The notes below the pieces were generated by a model, which ran no database searches, was not told the origin of the DNA, and saw only the letters and a list, made by a program, of their open reading frames with translations. From Sphingomonas sp. LHG3406-1 (GTDB lineage: Bacteria; Pseudomonadota; Alphaproteobacteria; Sphingomonadales; Sphingomonadaceae): a stretch of DNA of 64,000 bases. The stretch is taken from contig NZ_CP069128.1 of assembly GCF_029637485.1 (NCBI RefSeq), positions 2,698,001 to 2,762,000 of the forward strand, read 5' to 3'. The position numbers and the translations under genes were made by a program. Of the stretch, positions 38,008 through 50,113 are shown one piece after another. Every line of letters starts with the position of its first letter. Positions within the stretch are counted from its first letter, which is position 1.

Positions 38008-38394
38008 ATGAACCGCCTGCCATTCCGCCTCGAGACCCGCGACCGCAAATTGCTCGGCGTCTGCGCCGGCATCGGCCGCTCGATGAACATCGACCCGACC
38101 TTCGTGCGGATCGCCTGGGTGGCCGTGCCGCTGCTGACCTTCGTCACGGTCTGGCAGGCGCTGCTGGCCTATTTTATCTGCGGGCTGATCGGGGCCGTCG
38201 CGACCAGCAAGCTGCGTCGCCGCCATGGTGACTTCGAGCGGATGGGCGAACAGCGCCGCACCACCACGCACGAGCTTCGGACCAAGCTCGACGCCACCGA
38301 CCGCCGGCTGATGGCGATCGACCACCACCTCCACAACAGCGAAAGTGATGCGCTGGCCCGCGAGATCGAAGCGCTGCGCAAGGAGCAGGCATGA
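38008..38394 (+). CDS. pspC: PspC domain envelope stress protein
   Basis: A 128-residue PspC-family inner-membrane protein. The PspC domain (about 4-62) has the usual FRLETRDRKLLGVCAGIGRS and MNIDPTFVRIAWVAVPLLTF, two hydrophobic segments, then a cytosolic coiled-coil tail (about 70-125, RRTTTHELRTKLDATDRRLM). PspC senses envelope damage in the phage-shock response. Its stop overlaps the next gene by an ATGA. pspA, the usual effector, is not next to it. Confidence 0.88.
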   Translation: MNRLPFRLETRDRKLLGVCAGIGRSMNIDPTFVRIAWVAVPLLTFVTVWQALLAYFICGLIGAVATSKLRRRHGDFERMGEQRRTTTHELRTKLDATDRRLMAIDHHLHNSESDALAREIEALRKEQA

Positions 38395-38633
38395 TGGACA
38401 TCCTCACGATCGCCCTGTCCGGGCTGTTCGGACTGAGCGCCCTGGTGCTGGCCGCCCACTTCACCCTCAAGGCCTGGAGCGGATGGCTCGACCTCAAGAA
38501 GATGGAATTGGCGAATGGTAGCCGCCCGATGCGCGACGAGCCGGTGGGCGGGGGCTCGGAACTGATCGAGCTGGCCGACCTCAAGGCCCGGGTGCGCAAG
38601 CTGGAAGCGATCGCCAGCGGGATCGACCTCTGA
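38391..38633 (+). CDS. PspB-like small membrane protein
   Basis: An 80-residue protein: one N-terminal membrane helix (about 4-27, LTIALSGLFGLSALVLAAHF) and a charged cytosolic part ending in the leucine-zipper-like LIELADLKARVRKLEAIASG. This layout matches PspB, which partners PspC, though sequence similarity is limited. It overlaps pspC by four bases (ATGA) and ends the operon before a strong hairpin. Confidence 0.65.
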   Translation: MMDILTIALSGLFGLSALVLAAHFTLKAWSGWLDLKKMELANGSRPMRDEPVGGGSELIELADLKARVRKLEAIASGIDL

Positions 38634-38638
38634 GCCTT

Positions 38639-38667
38639 GCGCTCCCCCGCTTCCGCCGGGGGAGCGC
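38639..38667 (+). terminator. Hairpin after the psp-like operon
   Basis: Arms GCGCTCCCCC (38639-38648) and GGGGGAGCGC (38658-38667), 9-base loop, starting 5 bases after the PspB-like stop. No T-run. The sequence that follows (GCCGGAGGTGCGACGAACC) resembles the REP-like family seen near 16800, so it may be both repeat and terminator. Confidence 0.5.
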
Positions 38668-38719
38668 AGCCGGAGGTGCGACGAACCGCCTTATCCCTCC
38701 TGCCAGTATCCACTTCAGC

Positions 38720-38738
38720 CTTGTTATAACGTATCAAG
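38720..38738 (+). promoter_or_regulatory. Zur-box-like operator upstream of the ZnuD-like receptor
   Basis: CTTGTTATAACGTATCAAG is an imperfect palindrome. Its inner TGTTATAACGTATCA agrees with the proteobacterial Zur pattern TGTTATANTATAACA at 12 of 15 positions. It lies about 37 bases before the receptor ATG, in the only AT-rich patch of the intergenic region. Confidence 0.5.
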
Positions 38739-38774
38739 CAGGTTAGTCGGCGCCGCGATCCTTTCCGATTGGAG

Positions 38775-40946
38775 ATGAAGTTGCGCCGCCTTGCCGTCCT
38801 CCTCGCCACCAGCCTGATTGCCAGCCCCGCTCTCGCCGAAGAGACGAGCGGCGGAGCGGCGGCCGCGCAGCCGTCGGTCGCCCATGGCAGCGAAGATCAC
38901 GACCATCATGACGACGAGGGCGATGCCATCGTCGTGACCGCGCCCTTCGTCCGCGACCTCGACCTGCTCGCAGGCAAGTCGGTACTGAGCGGCGACGCGC
39001 TGAGCCGCGACATCCGCGTGCAGATCGGCGAAACGCTCGTCCGCCTGCCGGGCGTGTCGGCGACCAGCTTCTCGCCGGGTGCCTCGCGGCCGGTGCTGCG
39101 CGGCTTCCAGGGCGAGCGGGTGCGGGTGCTGACCGACGGGCTCGGCTCGATCGACGTCAGCAACACCTCGGCCGACCATGCGGTGACCATCGATCCGCTG
39201 ACGGCGGAGCGGATCGAGGTGCTGCGCGGGCCGGCCGCCCTGCTGTTCGGCGGCCAAGCGATCGGCGGCGCGGTGAACGTCATCGACCGCCGCATCCCCC
39301 GCGCCCAGCCGCGCGGCGGGGTCCATGTCGACCTGCTTGGCGGCCTCGGATCGGCGGCCGACGAGCGGTCGATCGGCGGCGCGGTCGACGTCTCGCTCGG
39401 TGACAGCGGCTTCGTCGTGCATGTCGACGGCAGCTTTCGCAGAACTGGCGACCTGCGCGTCGGCGGCCATGTGCTGTCACCCGATCTGAGGGAAGAGCAG
39501 CGCGAACTGGTCGCGGAGGCGCTGGAAGAGGGTGAGTTAGAGGAGGCTGGCGATGCGCTCGAACTGGCCGAGCTGAAGGGCAGGCTTCCCAACAGCGCGA
39601 CCGAGCAGAAGACGATCGCCGGCGGCCTCGCCTACATCAAGGGGCCGCTCAGCCTCGGCGTGTCCGTGTCGCGCTTCGAGACCGATTACGGTGTGCCCAC
39701 CCGTCCGGGCGCCGAGCACCATCACGAGGAAGAGGAAGGCGAGATCGTCGCGCTGGCCGGGGAAGAGCATGGCGAGGAGGCAGTGTCGATCGGCCTCAAG
39801 CAGACCCGCTACGACCTGCGCGGCGAATATGACGTGGGCGGCGGCTTCCTCGACAAGGTGCGCCTGAGGCTTGGCGCCGCCGACTATACGCACACCGAGT
39901 TCGAGGGCGACGAGGTCGGCACCGTCTTCGACAGCGAGGGGCTGGAAGGGCGGCTGGAGTTCGTCCAGGCCGATCGAAACGGCTGGCGCGGCGCGAGCGG
40001 TCTGCAGATCTTCCGCCGCAAGTTCGACGCGGTCGGCGCCGAGGCCTTCCTGCGCCGCAACGACAGCAGCAGCTGGGGCCTGTTCACGCTGCAGGAACTC
40101 AGCCTGGGCAAGCTCGGGTTTGAGGTTGCGGGGCGGTATGACCGGTCCGAGATCGAGAGCAAGTTCTTCGATTTGACGCGCGACTATGACGCCTTCTCCG
40201 GGGCGCTCGGAGTCCATTATGACGTGGTGCGGTCGGGCAAGATCGGCCTCAACCTGTCGCGCACCATCCGGGCGCCTTCGGCGGAGGAGCTGTTTTCGGA
40301 CGGGCCGCACGTTGCCACCTCGGCCTATGAGATCGGCAATCCCGACCTGAAGAAGGAGAAAGCGCTGGGCGCGGAAGTCTTCTTCCGGGTCGACCGCCCG
40401 GACTTCACCTTCAACGTCGCCGCCTATGTGACGCGCTTCGACGACTTCATCTACGAGGGCGAGACCGGCGAGGAACGGGATGAGCTGCCGGTGTTCCGCT
40501 ACCTCCAGCGCGACGCCACCTACAAGGGCTTCGAGATCGAGGCATCGAAGAAGATCTTCGAGAGCGGCGGCGTGTCCTTCGTGGTCGACGGGGTCGCCGA
40601 CTATGTCCGCGCGACGCTTAAAGGTGGCGGGCCGGTCCCGCGAATCCCGCCGCTCCGGCTGCTCGGCGGGATCGAGGTGCAGAGCCAGCGCTTCGACGCG
40701 CGCGCCGAGGTCGAATGGTCGGACGAGCAGGACCGGGTGACGACCTTCGAGACGAGGACCGACGGCCACACCCTCGTCAATGCCGCACTTACCTGGCATC
40801 CGCTCGGCAAGCGCAAGGAGACCAGCGTCACCTTGTCGGCGAACAACATCTTCGACGTCGACGCGCGGCGGCATGCGAGCTTCACCAAGGATTTCGTGCC
40901 GCTGTCCGGCCGCGACTTCCGCGTGGCGGCGCGGTTCGCCTTCTGA
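38775..40946 (+). CDS. ZnuD-like TonB-dependent receptor (probable zinc importer)
   Basis: A 723-residue outer-membrane receptor. After a signal peptide (about 1-21) comes the metal-binding stretch HGSEDHDHHDDEGD (37-50), the TonB box AIVVTAP, the plug with IGETLVRLPGVSATSFSPGA and IEVLRGPAALLFGGQAIGGA, and a barrel. A second histidine/acidic loop (EHHHEEEEGE, near residue 315) is the cysteine-less ZnuD hallmark. It ends RDFRVAARFAF. ATG 38775 is preferred to TTG 38769. With the Zur-like box the natural role is zinc uptake under shortage. Confidence 0.85.
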   Translation: MKLRRLAVLLATSLIASPALAEETSGGAAAAQPSVAHGSEDHDHHDDEGDAIVVTAPFVRDLDLLAGKSVLSGDALSRDIRVQIGETLVRLPGVSATSFSPGASRPVLRGFQGERVRVLTDGLGSIDVSNTSADHAVTIDPLTAERIEVLRGPAALLFGGQAIGGAVNVIDRRIPRAQPRGGVHVDLLGGLGSAADERSIGGAVDVSLGDSGFVVHVDGSFRRTGDLRVGGHVLSPDLREEQRELVAEALEEGELEEAGDALELAELKGRLPNSATEQKTIAGGLAYIKGPLSLGVSVSRFETDYGVPTRPGAEHHHEEEEGEIVALAGEEHGEEAVSIGLKQTRYDLRGEYDVGGGFLDKVRLRLGAADYTHTEFEGDEVGTVFDSEGLEGRLEFVQADRNGWRGASGLQIFRRKFDAVGAEAFLRRNDSSSWGLFTLQELSLGKLGFEVAGRYDRSEIESKFFDLTRDYDAFSGALGVHYDVVRSGKIGLNLSRTIRAPSAEELFSDGPHVATSAYEIGNPDLKKEKALGAEVFFRVDRPDFTFNVAAYVTRFDDFIYEGETGEERDELPVFRYLQRDATYKGFEIEASKKIFESGGVSFVVDGVADYVRATLKGGGPVPRIPPLRLLGGIEVQSQRFDARAEVEWSDEQDRVTTFETRTDGHTLVNAALTWHPLGKRKETSVTLSANNIFDVDARRHASFTKDFVPLSGRDFRVAARFAF

Positions 40947-40954
40947 GCCTGCCG

Positions 40955-40981
40955 CCTCCCCATTGCGCCGCGACGGGGAGG
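40955..40981 (+). terminator. Hairpin after the ZnuD-like gene
   Basis: Arms CCTCCCC (40955-40961) and GGGGAGG (40975-40981) with a 13-base loop. It lies 8 bases after the receptor stop and 17 before the thrC ATG. Related in sequence to the REP-like palindromes of the window. No T-run. Confidence 0.35.
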
Positions 40982-40997
40982 CCGTAGGGGTGACCCC

Positions 40998-42200
40998 ATG
41001 TTCGTCACCCATCTCGAATGCTCGCTGACCGGCGAGCGTTATCCCGCCGGCCAGGTCCACAATCTCAGCGCCGCCGGGCGGCCCCTGCTGGTGCACTACG
41101 ACCTCGAGGCGGTCGGGCGGGCGCTGAGCCGCGAGGTGCTGGCGGCGCGGGCGCCGGGCATGTGGAAGTGGCGCGAGTTGCTGCCGCTGCCGGCCGGAGT
41201 TTCGCCGGTCAGCCTGGGCGAGATCGAGACTCCCCTGCTGCCGCTTCATCGCCTGTCGGCGAAGGCGGGCGTGCGAACCCTGATGGTCAAGGACGAAGGG
41301 CGGCTTCCGACCGGCTCGTTCAAGGCGCGCGGCCTTGCCATGGCGGTCAGCATGGCGAAGCATTTCGGAATCGAGGCGATGGCGCTTCCGACCAACGGCA
41401 ATGCCGGGGCGGCGCTGGCGGCCTATGCGGCGGCGGCTGGGATCGAGGCGACGGTCATCTGCCCGGAGGAGACCCCGCCGATCAATGTCGCCGAGGCCGA
41501 GGCCTATGGTGCGCGGGTGTTCGTCGCCGACGGGCAGATCGACGAGTGCGGCCGGCTGGTCGGCGAGGGGGCGGCGGCCGGACGCTGGTTCGACGTGTCG
41601 ACACTGAAGGAGCCCTATCGCGCCGAGGGCAAGAAGGTGATGGGGCTAGAGCTGGCCGAGCAATATGGCTGGGAACTGCCCGACGTCATCTTCTATCCGA
41701 CCGGCGGCGGCACCGGCCTGATCGGCATGTGGAAGGCCTTTGCCGAGCTTGAGGCGGCCGGGCTGATCGGGCCGAAGCGCCCGCGCATGGTGGCGGTGCA
41801 GGCGGCGGGCTGTGCGCCGATGGTGCGGGCATGGGAGGAAGGCGAGGAGTTCGCCACCCGCTGGGAGCAGCCGGCGACGGTCGCGACCGGAATCCGCGTG
41901 CCCAAGGCGGTGGGCGACTTCCTGATCCTGAGGGCGGTGCGGGAAAGCGGCGGCTTTGCCATTGCGGTGGAGGAGGAGGCGATCCACGCCGAACTGGCGG
42001 CGGCGGGGCGCGACGACGGACTGCTGCTCTGTCCCGAAGGGGCGGCGGTGCTGGCTGGCTGGCGGGCGGCGCTGGAGCGCGGGCTGGTCGGCCGCGACGA
42101 GCGCGTGCTGCTGTTCAACTGCGCGACCGGCAACAAATATCCGCTGGTGCCGACGGCGCCACGCATCCGGCTCGCCGAGACAAACGGAGCAACCCTCTAG
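40998..42200 (+). CDS. thrC: Threonine synthase
   Basis: PLP enzyme converting O-phosphohomoserine to threonine, 400 residues. The Schiff-base lysine is in EGRLPTGSFKARGLAMAV; ALPTNGNAGAALAAYAAAAG and the phosphate-loop YPTGGGTGLIGMW are class features. The N-terminal THLECSLTGERYPAGQVHNL resembles the zinc-ribbon-like start of the plant/archaeal-type ThrC, with fewer cysteines. It follows the receptor gene by 51 bases and may have its own promoter. Confidence 0.9.
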   Translation: MFVTHLECSLTGERYPAGQVHNLSAAGRPLLVHYDLEAVGRALSREVLAARAPGMWKWRELLPLPAGVSPVSLGEIETPLLPLHRLSAKAGVRTLMVKDEGRLPTGSFKARGLAMAVSMAKHFGIEAMALPTNGNAGAALAAYAAAAGIEATVICPEETPPINVAEAEAYGARVFVADGQIDECGRLVGEGAAAGRWFDVSTLKEPYRAEGKKVMGLELAEQYGWELPDVIFYPTGGGTGLIGMWKAFAELEAAGLIGPKRPRMVAVQAAGCAPMVRAWEEGEEFATRWEQPATVATGIRVPKAVGDFLILRAVRESGGFAIAVEEEAIHAELAAAGRDDGLLLCPEGAAVLAGWRAALERGLVGRDERVLLFNCATGNKYPLVPTAPRIRLAETNGATL

Positions 42201-42323
42201 CCCTTCGTCGCAGCCAGCCGCCGTCCGGTCGAACGTTCCGCCGCCGGTCCATCGCGGCTGCCGATTGGGCGAAAACCCCTTCACAAATTGGCACTTTCTC
42301 CCAACATGAAGGGAAGAGAGCGG

Positions 42324-42399
42324 TGGTGGGCTTGAATCCACTCCCACCAAGTCACGGAAGAGCAAGCGAAACCTACGGATGGCACGACCCGTGCATCCG
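42324..42399 (+). promoter_or_regulatory. Structured leader with two hairpins before the second PspC gene
   Basis: The thrC-PspC spacer (42201-42444) holds two perfect hairpins: TGGTGGG (42324-42330) with CCCACCA (42343-42349), and CGGATG-G-CACG (42376-42386) with CGTG-CATCCG (42390-42399), one bulged G. The second ends 45 bases before the ATG. No T-run follows. It may be a regulatory leader or a small RNA; no riboswitch class is recognised. Confidence 0.4.
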
Positions 42400-42444
42400 T
42401 GATGTCGAGCGCCGCTTCCAGACGGCCGCGATTGGAGAGAAACG

Positions 42445-42753
42445 ATGAAGAAGCTGATCCCGGGCGCCGACTATTTCCGCAACAATGTCGCTTTCCGCAA
42501 CGACACGCTGCTGGGCGTCTGCGAGTCGCTGGGGCACGATCTGGGCTTCAATCCCAATTTCCTGCGCGTGCCCTTGTCGGCTGGAATCATCTTCGCGCCG
42601 ATGCTGATGGTCGGCATCTACCTTGGCCTTGGCGCGCTGGTGTTCGCCAGCCGCACCTTCTTCCCGACCCAGGTCGAGGCCGTCGCCGGCCATGCGCCGG
42701 TCGAAGCGCCCGCGGTCACCAACGACGAGATCGAGCTGCCCCGCGCGGCTTGA
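42445..42753 (+). CDS. PspC domain protein, short form
   Basis: A 102-residue PspC-like protein. FRNNVAFRNDTLLGVCESLG and HDLGFNPNFLRVPLSAGIIF match the PspC domain, and the hydrophobic block LSAGIIFAPMLMVGIYLGLG follows. The cytosolic tail is short and lacks the coiled coil of the 38008 copy. The start is ATG 42445 after GATTGGAGAGAAACG. It is the second PspC in the window, without a PspB partner, and stands alone between thrC and amt. Confidence 0.8.
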   Translation: MKKLIPGADYFRNNVAFRNDTLLGVCESLGHDLGFNPNFLRVPLSAGIIFAPMLMVGIYLGLGALVFASRTFFPTQVEAVAGHAPVEAPAVTNDEIELPRAA

Positions 42754-42756
42754 TGC

Positions 42757-42793
42757 GATGCGGCCGGTCCTGCCCCGAGGGACCGGCCGCATC
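42757..42793. terminator. Bidirectional hairpin between PspC and amt
   Basis: Perfect 14-base arms GATGCGGCCGGTCC (42757-42770) and GGACCGGCCGCATC (42780-42793) with a 9-base loop, between two convergent genes. Strong fold without a clear T-run. Confidence 0.65.
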
Positions 42794-42797
42794 CAGT

Positions 42798-44195
42798 TCA
42801 GTTGTTGTAGGCGCGCTCGCCATGCGCGCTGATATCGAGGCCTTCGCGCTCGGCGTCCTTCGAGGGACGGAGACCGATGGTCTTGTCGATGGCGATGAAC
42901 AGCAGCGCTGACAAAGTGCCTGAATAGAGCAGGGTGAAGCCGACCGCCTTGAGCTGGGTGAGGACCTGTCCGCCCATGTCGAACGAACCCGCAATCGCAG
43001 GCATCACCGTATAGTCGAGCACGCCCTGGCCGCCGAGCGCGGGGGCGGCGACGATCCCCGTTCCGATCGCCCCGACGATGCCGCCGATGCAGTGCACGCC
43101 GAAGACGTCGAGGGTATCGTCGTAGCCGAAGCGCTGCTTCACCCGGGCGACGAAGAAGAAGCAGACCGCCGAGGCGATTGCGCCGAGCAGGATTGACGTT
43201 CCGGGTGCCCCGAACCCGGCCGCCGGCGTGATCGCGACAAGGCCAGCGACTGCGCCCGTGGCGGCGCCGAGCAGCGACGACTTCTTGTGCACGAACTGCT
43301 CGATCGCCGCCCAGGCCAGTGCCGCCGCGGCGGTCGCGACGAAGGTGTTGATGAAGGCGAGGGCGGTGATCCCGTTCGCCTCGAGGTTCGAGCCCGCGTT
43401 GAAGCCGAACCAGCCCACCCACAGCAGGGACGCGCCGATCATGGTCATCACCAGCGAGTGGGGCGCGAGGGGCTCGCTATTGTAGCCGATGCGCTTGCCG
43501 ATCACGAGGCAGCCGACCAGGCCGGCGATGCCGGCGTTGATGTGGACGACGGTGCCGCCGGCAAAGTCGAGCGCGCCCCAGCCGAACAGCAGGCCATGAT
43601 CGCCCGGGTTGGTCGGAAGCGCGTCCGGGCCGGCCCAGTACCAGACCATGTGTGCCATCGGGAAGTAGACGATGGTCAGCCACAGGACCACGAACAGCAT
43701 CAGCGGCCAGAAGCGCACCCGTTCCGCGAAGGCGCCGACGATCAGCGCGGGCGTGATGCAGGCGAAGGTCATCTGGAAGACGATGTAGGCATATTCCGGG
43801 ATGGTGACGCCGTTGGAGAAGGTCGCTGCGACGCTGGTCGCGTCGACCCCGGCGAGGAAGGCCTTGTCCAGGCCGCCGATGAACTGGTTGCCGCTGGTGA
43901 AAGCGAGGCTGTAGCCCCAGCCGACCCAGATCAGCGCGGCGATGGCGACGATCGTCAGCACCTGCATCAGCACCGACAGCATGTTCTTGGAGCGGACCAG
44001 GCCACCGTAGAAGAGGGCCAGCCCGGGCACCGACATCATCAGCACCAGCGCCGACGAGATCAGCATCCAGGTCGTGTCGCCCTTGTCCGGCGCGGGCGGC
44101 GCCGCCACCGGCGCCTGCGCGAACGCCGGCGCAACGGCAACTGCCGCGAGCATCAGCGCCGCGCCGCCACGGCAAAGCCTGCTTGGAACCCCCAT
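42798..44195 (-). CDS. amt: Ammonium transporter
   Basis: Inner-membrane ammonium channel of the Amt family, 465 residues from ATG 44195. A cleavable signal peptide (LCRGGAALMLAAVAVAPAFA) precedes the 11-helix body: ALVLMMSVPGLALFYGGLVR, the pore MTFACITPALIVGAFAERVR, DFAGGTVVHINAGIAGLVG with a pore histidine, and DTLDVFGVHCIGGIVGAIGTG with the second. It lies 13 bases behind glnK; GlnK plugs the channel when nitrogen is sufficient. A longer frame to 44405 only crosses glnK. Confidence 0.95.
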   Translation of the reverse strand: MGVPSRLCRGGAALMLAAVAVAPAFAQAPVAAPPAPDKGDTTWMLISSALVLMMSVPGLALFYGGLVRSKNMLSVLMQVLTIVAIAALIWVGWGYSLAFTSGNQFIGGLDKAFLAGVDATSVAATFSNGVTIPEYAYIVFQMTFACITPALIVGAFAERVRFWPLMLFVVLWLTIVYFPMAHMVWYWAGPDALPTNPGDHGLLFGWGALDFAGGTVVHINAGIAGLVGCLVIGKRIGYNSEPLAPHSLVMTMIGASLLWVGWFGFNAGSNLEANGITALAFINTFVATAAAALAWAAIEQFVHKKSSLLGAATGAVAGLVAITPAAGFGAPGTSILLGAIASAVCFFFVARVKQRFGYDDTLDVFGVHCIGGIVGAIGTGIVAAPALGGQGVLDYTVMPAIAGSFDMGGQVLTQLKAVGFTLLYSGTLSALLFIAIDKTIGLRPSKDAEREGLDISAHGERAYNN

Positions 44196-44208
44196 GCTCT
44201 TCCCCCTC

Positions 44209-44547
44209 CTAAAGTGCATCGTCGCCAGTCTCGCCGGTGCGGATCCGGATGGCTTCCTGAAGATCGAGGACGAAGATCTTGCCGTCCCCGATGGTTTCTG
44301 TGCGCGCCGTGGCCTGGATCGCCTCGACGACGCGGGGCGCGAGATCGTCCTCGACCGCCACCTCGAGCCGCGCCTTGGGCACGAACTGCGTGTCATATTC
44401 GGCACCGCGGTAGAAGACCGGCTGGCCCTTCTGCCGGCCGAAGCCGCGCACCTCCGACACGGTCATTCCCTGGACGCCGACCTCGATCAGCGCTTCCCTT
44501 ACCGGTTCAACCATGAAGGGCTTGATGATGGCGATGACCAGTTTCAC
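44209..44547 (-). CDS. glnK: P-II nitrogen regulatory protein
   Basis: A 112-residue P-II protein that reads 2-oxoglutarate and ATP/ADP and controls Amt and nitrogen regulators. The T-loop tyrosine that is uridylylated is Y51 in RGAEYDTQFVPKARLE; the B-loop TGxGKI-type sequence is TIGDGKIFVLDL, and the C-terminal RIRTGETGDDAL is standard. Linkage to amt supports GlnK rather than GlnB. It lies between torF and amt, all on the minus strand with short gaps. Confidence 0.95.
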   Translation of the reverse strand: MKLVIAIIKPFMVEPVREALIEVGVQGMTVSEVRGFGRQKGQPVFYRGAEYDTQFVPKARLEVAVEDDLAPRVVEAIQATARTETIGDGKIFVLDLQEAIRIRTGETGDDAL

Positions 44548-44562
44548 CTGTGGTTCTCCCCC

Positions 44563-45303
44563 TCAGAACGATGCGCCAACCGACGCCACGATGCCGGCCC
44601 TGGCGGCATTGCGGCCGCGCGGCGTGATGAAGCTTCCGTCGGTGTCAACATAGGCGAGGCCGAAGGTGAGGCCCTGCCAGCCAGCCGACGCGCCGAGGCT
44701 CCAGTCGGTGTAGGACTTGCCGATGGTGAGATAGCTAGGCCCGATGCTGTGCCCGAGGTGGGCGGTCAGGCTGACGGGGCTCTTCGGAATGGCGTAACTG
44801 AGGTCGCCGGCGAGGTAGAGATTGTCCTCTCGGCCCGACCCGACGGTAAGCGCGTTCTGCTTCGGCGCGTAGGCGACCGAGGCCTTGATGCTGGCAGGGC
44901 CGAATGCCTGCGTGACCGAGGCATAGGGCTCGACGAAGTCGGACGTGATGCCGCCCGAGCCCGGGTAGTAATAGTAGAGCACGCCCGCATCGACCGTCGT
45001 GTCGCCGAAGCTCTTCTTGAAGCCGGCGATCAGGTCGATCTCGGCGTCGGCGCCGTTCGCGACATAGTCGTCGATCGATGAGCCCCAGGCGGTGACATAG
45101 AAGCCGGTTTCGTGCGTGACGCTGACCGTCGCCTGGACGGCGAAGCGCTTGTCGGTCTGGGAGATGCCGCGGAAGCGATAGTCGCTCACCAGCGTGGCGC
45201 CGCCGGTGACGGTAAACGGACCGGCCTTCTCCTCCGCCGCGGCGGGCGAGGCGGCCAGTGCGGTCAGGAATGCGGCAGCGGAAACCATTGTGGACATGCG
45301 CAT
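44563..45303 (-). CDS. TorF family outer-membrane porin-like protein
   Basis: A 246-residue protein of the TorF/Gcw_chp putative porin family. A signal peptide (about 1-23, ending ASPAAA) is followed by beta-strands, among them TVTGGATLVSDYRFRGISQT, the family signature, and alternating aromatic strands up to the C-terminal AGIVASVGASF. Alphaproteobacteria often place it before glnK-amt, as here, so it probably helps nitrogenous solutes cross the outer membrane. The start ATG 45303 is followed in frame by other Mets; a longer frame to 45540 has no signal character. Confidence 0.85.
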   Translation of the reverse strand: MRMSTMVSAAAFLTALAASPAAAEEKAGPFTVTGGATLVSDYRFRGISQTDKRFAVQATVSVTHETGFYVTAWGSSIDDYVANGADAEIDLIAGFKKSFGDTTVDAGVLYYYYPGSGGITSDFVEPYASVTQAFGPASIKASVAYAPKQNALTVGSGREDNLYLAGDLSYAIPKSPVSLTAHLGHSIGPSYLTIGKSYTDWSLGASAGWQGLTFGLAYVDTDGSFITPRGRNAARAGIVASVGASF

Positions 45304-45630
45304 AAGGACCCCCCGTCGATTGTGGGATCCGACCCCCGAGGGATCCCTGTTTGACGCATTCACTTGTAGATGATGCAGAGAGTTGCTGCGCTGCACAACG
45401 GGAAGCGAGGGTCGTGAGAATATTTCACGTCCGTGACAAGCGGCGGAGGGTTCCGGAACCGTCCGCGACCTCCATTGTCGCTCTAAGGGCCTAATATTGC
45501 AGGTTGATTGGGACCTTTTCAGCCGTTCCGCCAACCTCATATTCTCACTTGCGAGCGCTCTCCGAAATCGTCAGTCTCCTGTCTGATCAATGGCTTGATT
45601 GTGCGACGCAGCAGATGGGGTGATGGCGAG
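45304..45630. promoter_or_regulatory. Divergent torF-glnK-amt / gltBD regulatory region
   Basis: The only spacer longer than 300 bases. It holds CGTGA (45413-45417), TCACG (45425-45429) and CGTGA (45432-45436), giving two nested inverted pairs, and a GGATCC...GGATCC pair near the torF start. Both flanking operons act in nitrogen assimilation. No sigma-54 box or standard NtrC site (TGCAC-N5-GTGCA) was found by eye. Confidence 0.4.
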
Positions 45631-50109
<4,479 letters not shown>

Positions 50110-50113
50110 GGCG

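Noticed and set aside
39537..41363. 608-codon open frame opposite the ZnuD-like gene and thrC
   Set aside because: Spans two real genes on the other strand; no domain and no start signal.
42289..42304. Possible sigma-54 promoter TGGCAC before the second PspC gene
   Set aside because: The -12 GC element is absent at the right distance (CCCAA instead of TTGCA), so only half the motif is present.
42306..42335. Ten-codon frame ending in two adjacent Trp codons followed by hairpins, like a trp leader peptide
   Set aside because: No ribosome site before it and no tryptophan gene downstream; tandem TGG arises from a GGTGGTGG run that forms the first hairpin.
45413..45429. CRP-like site CGTGA...TCACG
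   Set aside because: Spacer is 7 bases rather than 6 and the outer bases differ; kept only as an unassigned inverted repeat.
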